This document shows, in pieces, positions 63,538 through 64,000 of a DNA stretch of 64,000 nucleotides. Location of the stretch: positions 1,302,001 through 1,366,000 of the forward strand of contig NZ_HG992750.1 in NCBI RefSeq assembly GCF_905175385.1. The letters run 5' to 3'. This DNA comes from Vibrio sp. B1FLJ16. Its GTDB lineage: Bacteria; Pseudomonadota; Gammaproteobacteria; Enterobacterales; Vibrionaceae. Below the pieces are notes generated by a model that made no database searches, was not told the DNA's origin, and saw only the letters and a program-made list of their open reading frames with translations. Position 1 is the first letter of the stretch. Each line of letters begins with the position of its first letter. The position numbers and the translations under genes are program-made.

Positions 63538-64000
63538 ATGACCAAAATTAAAAATATCATACTAATTAATATGTTACTCGGAGCAACGTCGGTAGCGCAT
63601 GCAGCAAACGACAAACTACCCAACGGAAAACCGTTCGTTCTTTTAAGTGAACAAGTCTCAGAAGTGGAAAATACACTTCAAGCGTTAGAAGACAAATATG
63701 ATGCGATTATTGCAGAGATAAACACTTCAATCGAAGGTTTAGAAGGTAAGATTTCTGTAATCAACCTGAAAATCACAGATTTGGAAGAAAAAGATGCTCA
63801 GTTAGAAGAAGAAATCGCGCAAACCATTTCTGATTTAGAAAGCCAAGGCACTGATATAGCAACTCTTGTTGAAGAGTACAAAGCACTGAAAGCTCAGCTT
63901 GAAGCTCTCGAAGCATCGGCTGTAACAAGCTCAGAGTTAGTGGCGCTTGAGGCCGAAATTGAAACCGTTAAAGGTAGTATCACGGCCGTAAGCACTGAAG
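63538..64000 (+). CDS. Exported coiled-coil protein, 5' part, cut by the window end
   Basis: 154 codons are visible from the ATG at 63538, with no stop before the edge. A signal peptide (MTKIKNIILINMLLGATSVA, cut after HAA) is followed by a long heptad region rich in Glu, Leu and Ile (EVENTLQALEDKYDAIIAEI, then LKITDLEEKDAQLEEEIAQT). Such proteins are often surface or periplasmic filaments. The C-terminal domain is beyond the window, so no function is assigned. Confidence 0.7.
   Translation, partial: MTKIKNIILINMLLGATSVAHAANDKLPNGKPFVLLSEQVSEVENTLQALEDKYDAIIAEINTSIEGLEGKISVINLKITDLEEKDAQLEEEIAQTISDLESQGTDIATLVEEYKALKAQLEALEASAVTSSELVALEAEIETVKGSITAVSTE

Noticed and set aside
1..64000. tRNA, rRNA, CRISPR array, integrase or phage genes
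   Set aside because: No such signal was recognised on either strand.

Overview
The window looks like part of a Vibrio chromosome, probably the Harveyi clade. The evidence is a complete Vibrio haem-uptake locus (hutWXZ diverging from tonB-exbB-exbD-hutBCD), a CheV protein, and two families of short Vibrio-type repeats with terminal inverted repeats. In V. cholerae the hut cluster and pyrC lie on the small chromosome, so a chromosome II origin is a reasonable inference. No rRNA, tRNA or CRISPR array was found.

Layout. 1-7 kb: a LysR-type fragment, a DUF3316-like protein, an exported DUF1254/DUF1214 protein diverging from a LysR regulator across a 16-bp palindrome, an ArnT-like glycosyltransferase, and small GNAT, Nudix and membrane genes. 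7-12 kb: an amino-acid/opine-type binding protein, a three-subunit FAD/[2Fe-2S] amine oxidase and a LysR regulator, which together look like an opine or D-amino-acid catabolic unit. 12.9-17.8 kb: a peptide/opine/nickel-type ABC importer whose two permeases are fused into one protein. 17.8-24.6 kb: a MATE pump, a MerR-NAD(P)H oxidoreductase pair, and a TRAP transporter operon that also carries OsmC and GYD genes. 24.7-30.7 kb: a Gfo/Idh-like protein, a bactofilin overlapping an M23 peptidase gene, a broken M66-like metalloprotease lipoprotein, nested repeats and ppiC. 31-39.5 kb: cheV and the haem-uptake region with Fur-like sites and a short transposon-like element at the hutX stop codon. 39.6-54.8 kb: mostly housekeeping genes (TetR, yfcZ-like, acyltransferase, nadD-like/nadE, MOSC-ferredoxin reductase, pyrC, DUF808, M14 peptidase, MCP, ohr/ohrR). 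54.8-60.3 kb: an AT-rich accessory island with a reverse transcriptase-ATPase/TOPRIM operon, a hairpin-rich non-coding segment upstream of it, and an IS5-family element with a perfect 9-bp target duplication inside a hypothetical gene. 60.3-64 kb: a broken AraC regulator, two DMT exporters separated by a duplicated promoter segment, and the start of an exported coiled-coil protein.

The best candidate for a little-described system is the reverse transcriptase operon (55.4-58.1 kb). It resembles a retron whose effector is an OLD-like ATPase-TOPRIM protein, but the RT lacks clear canonical retron motifs.

A caution for the whole window: at least seven genes are interrupted by single-base indels, nearly all in homopolymers (dctQ, the M66 protease, tonB, hutD, the IS transposase, the IS-interrupted gene and the AraC gene). 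This pattern suggests sequencing error more than genuine decay, so these genes are described both as they appear and as repaired.
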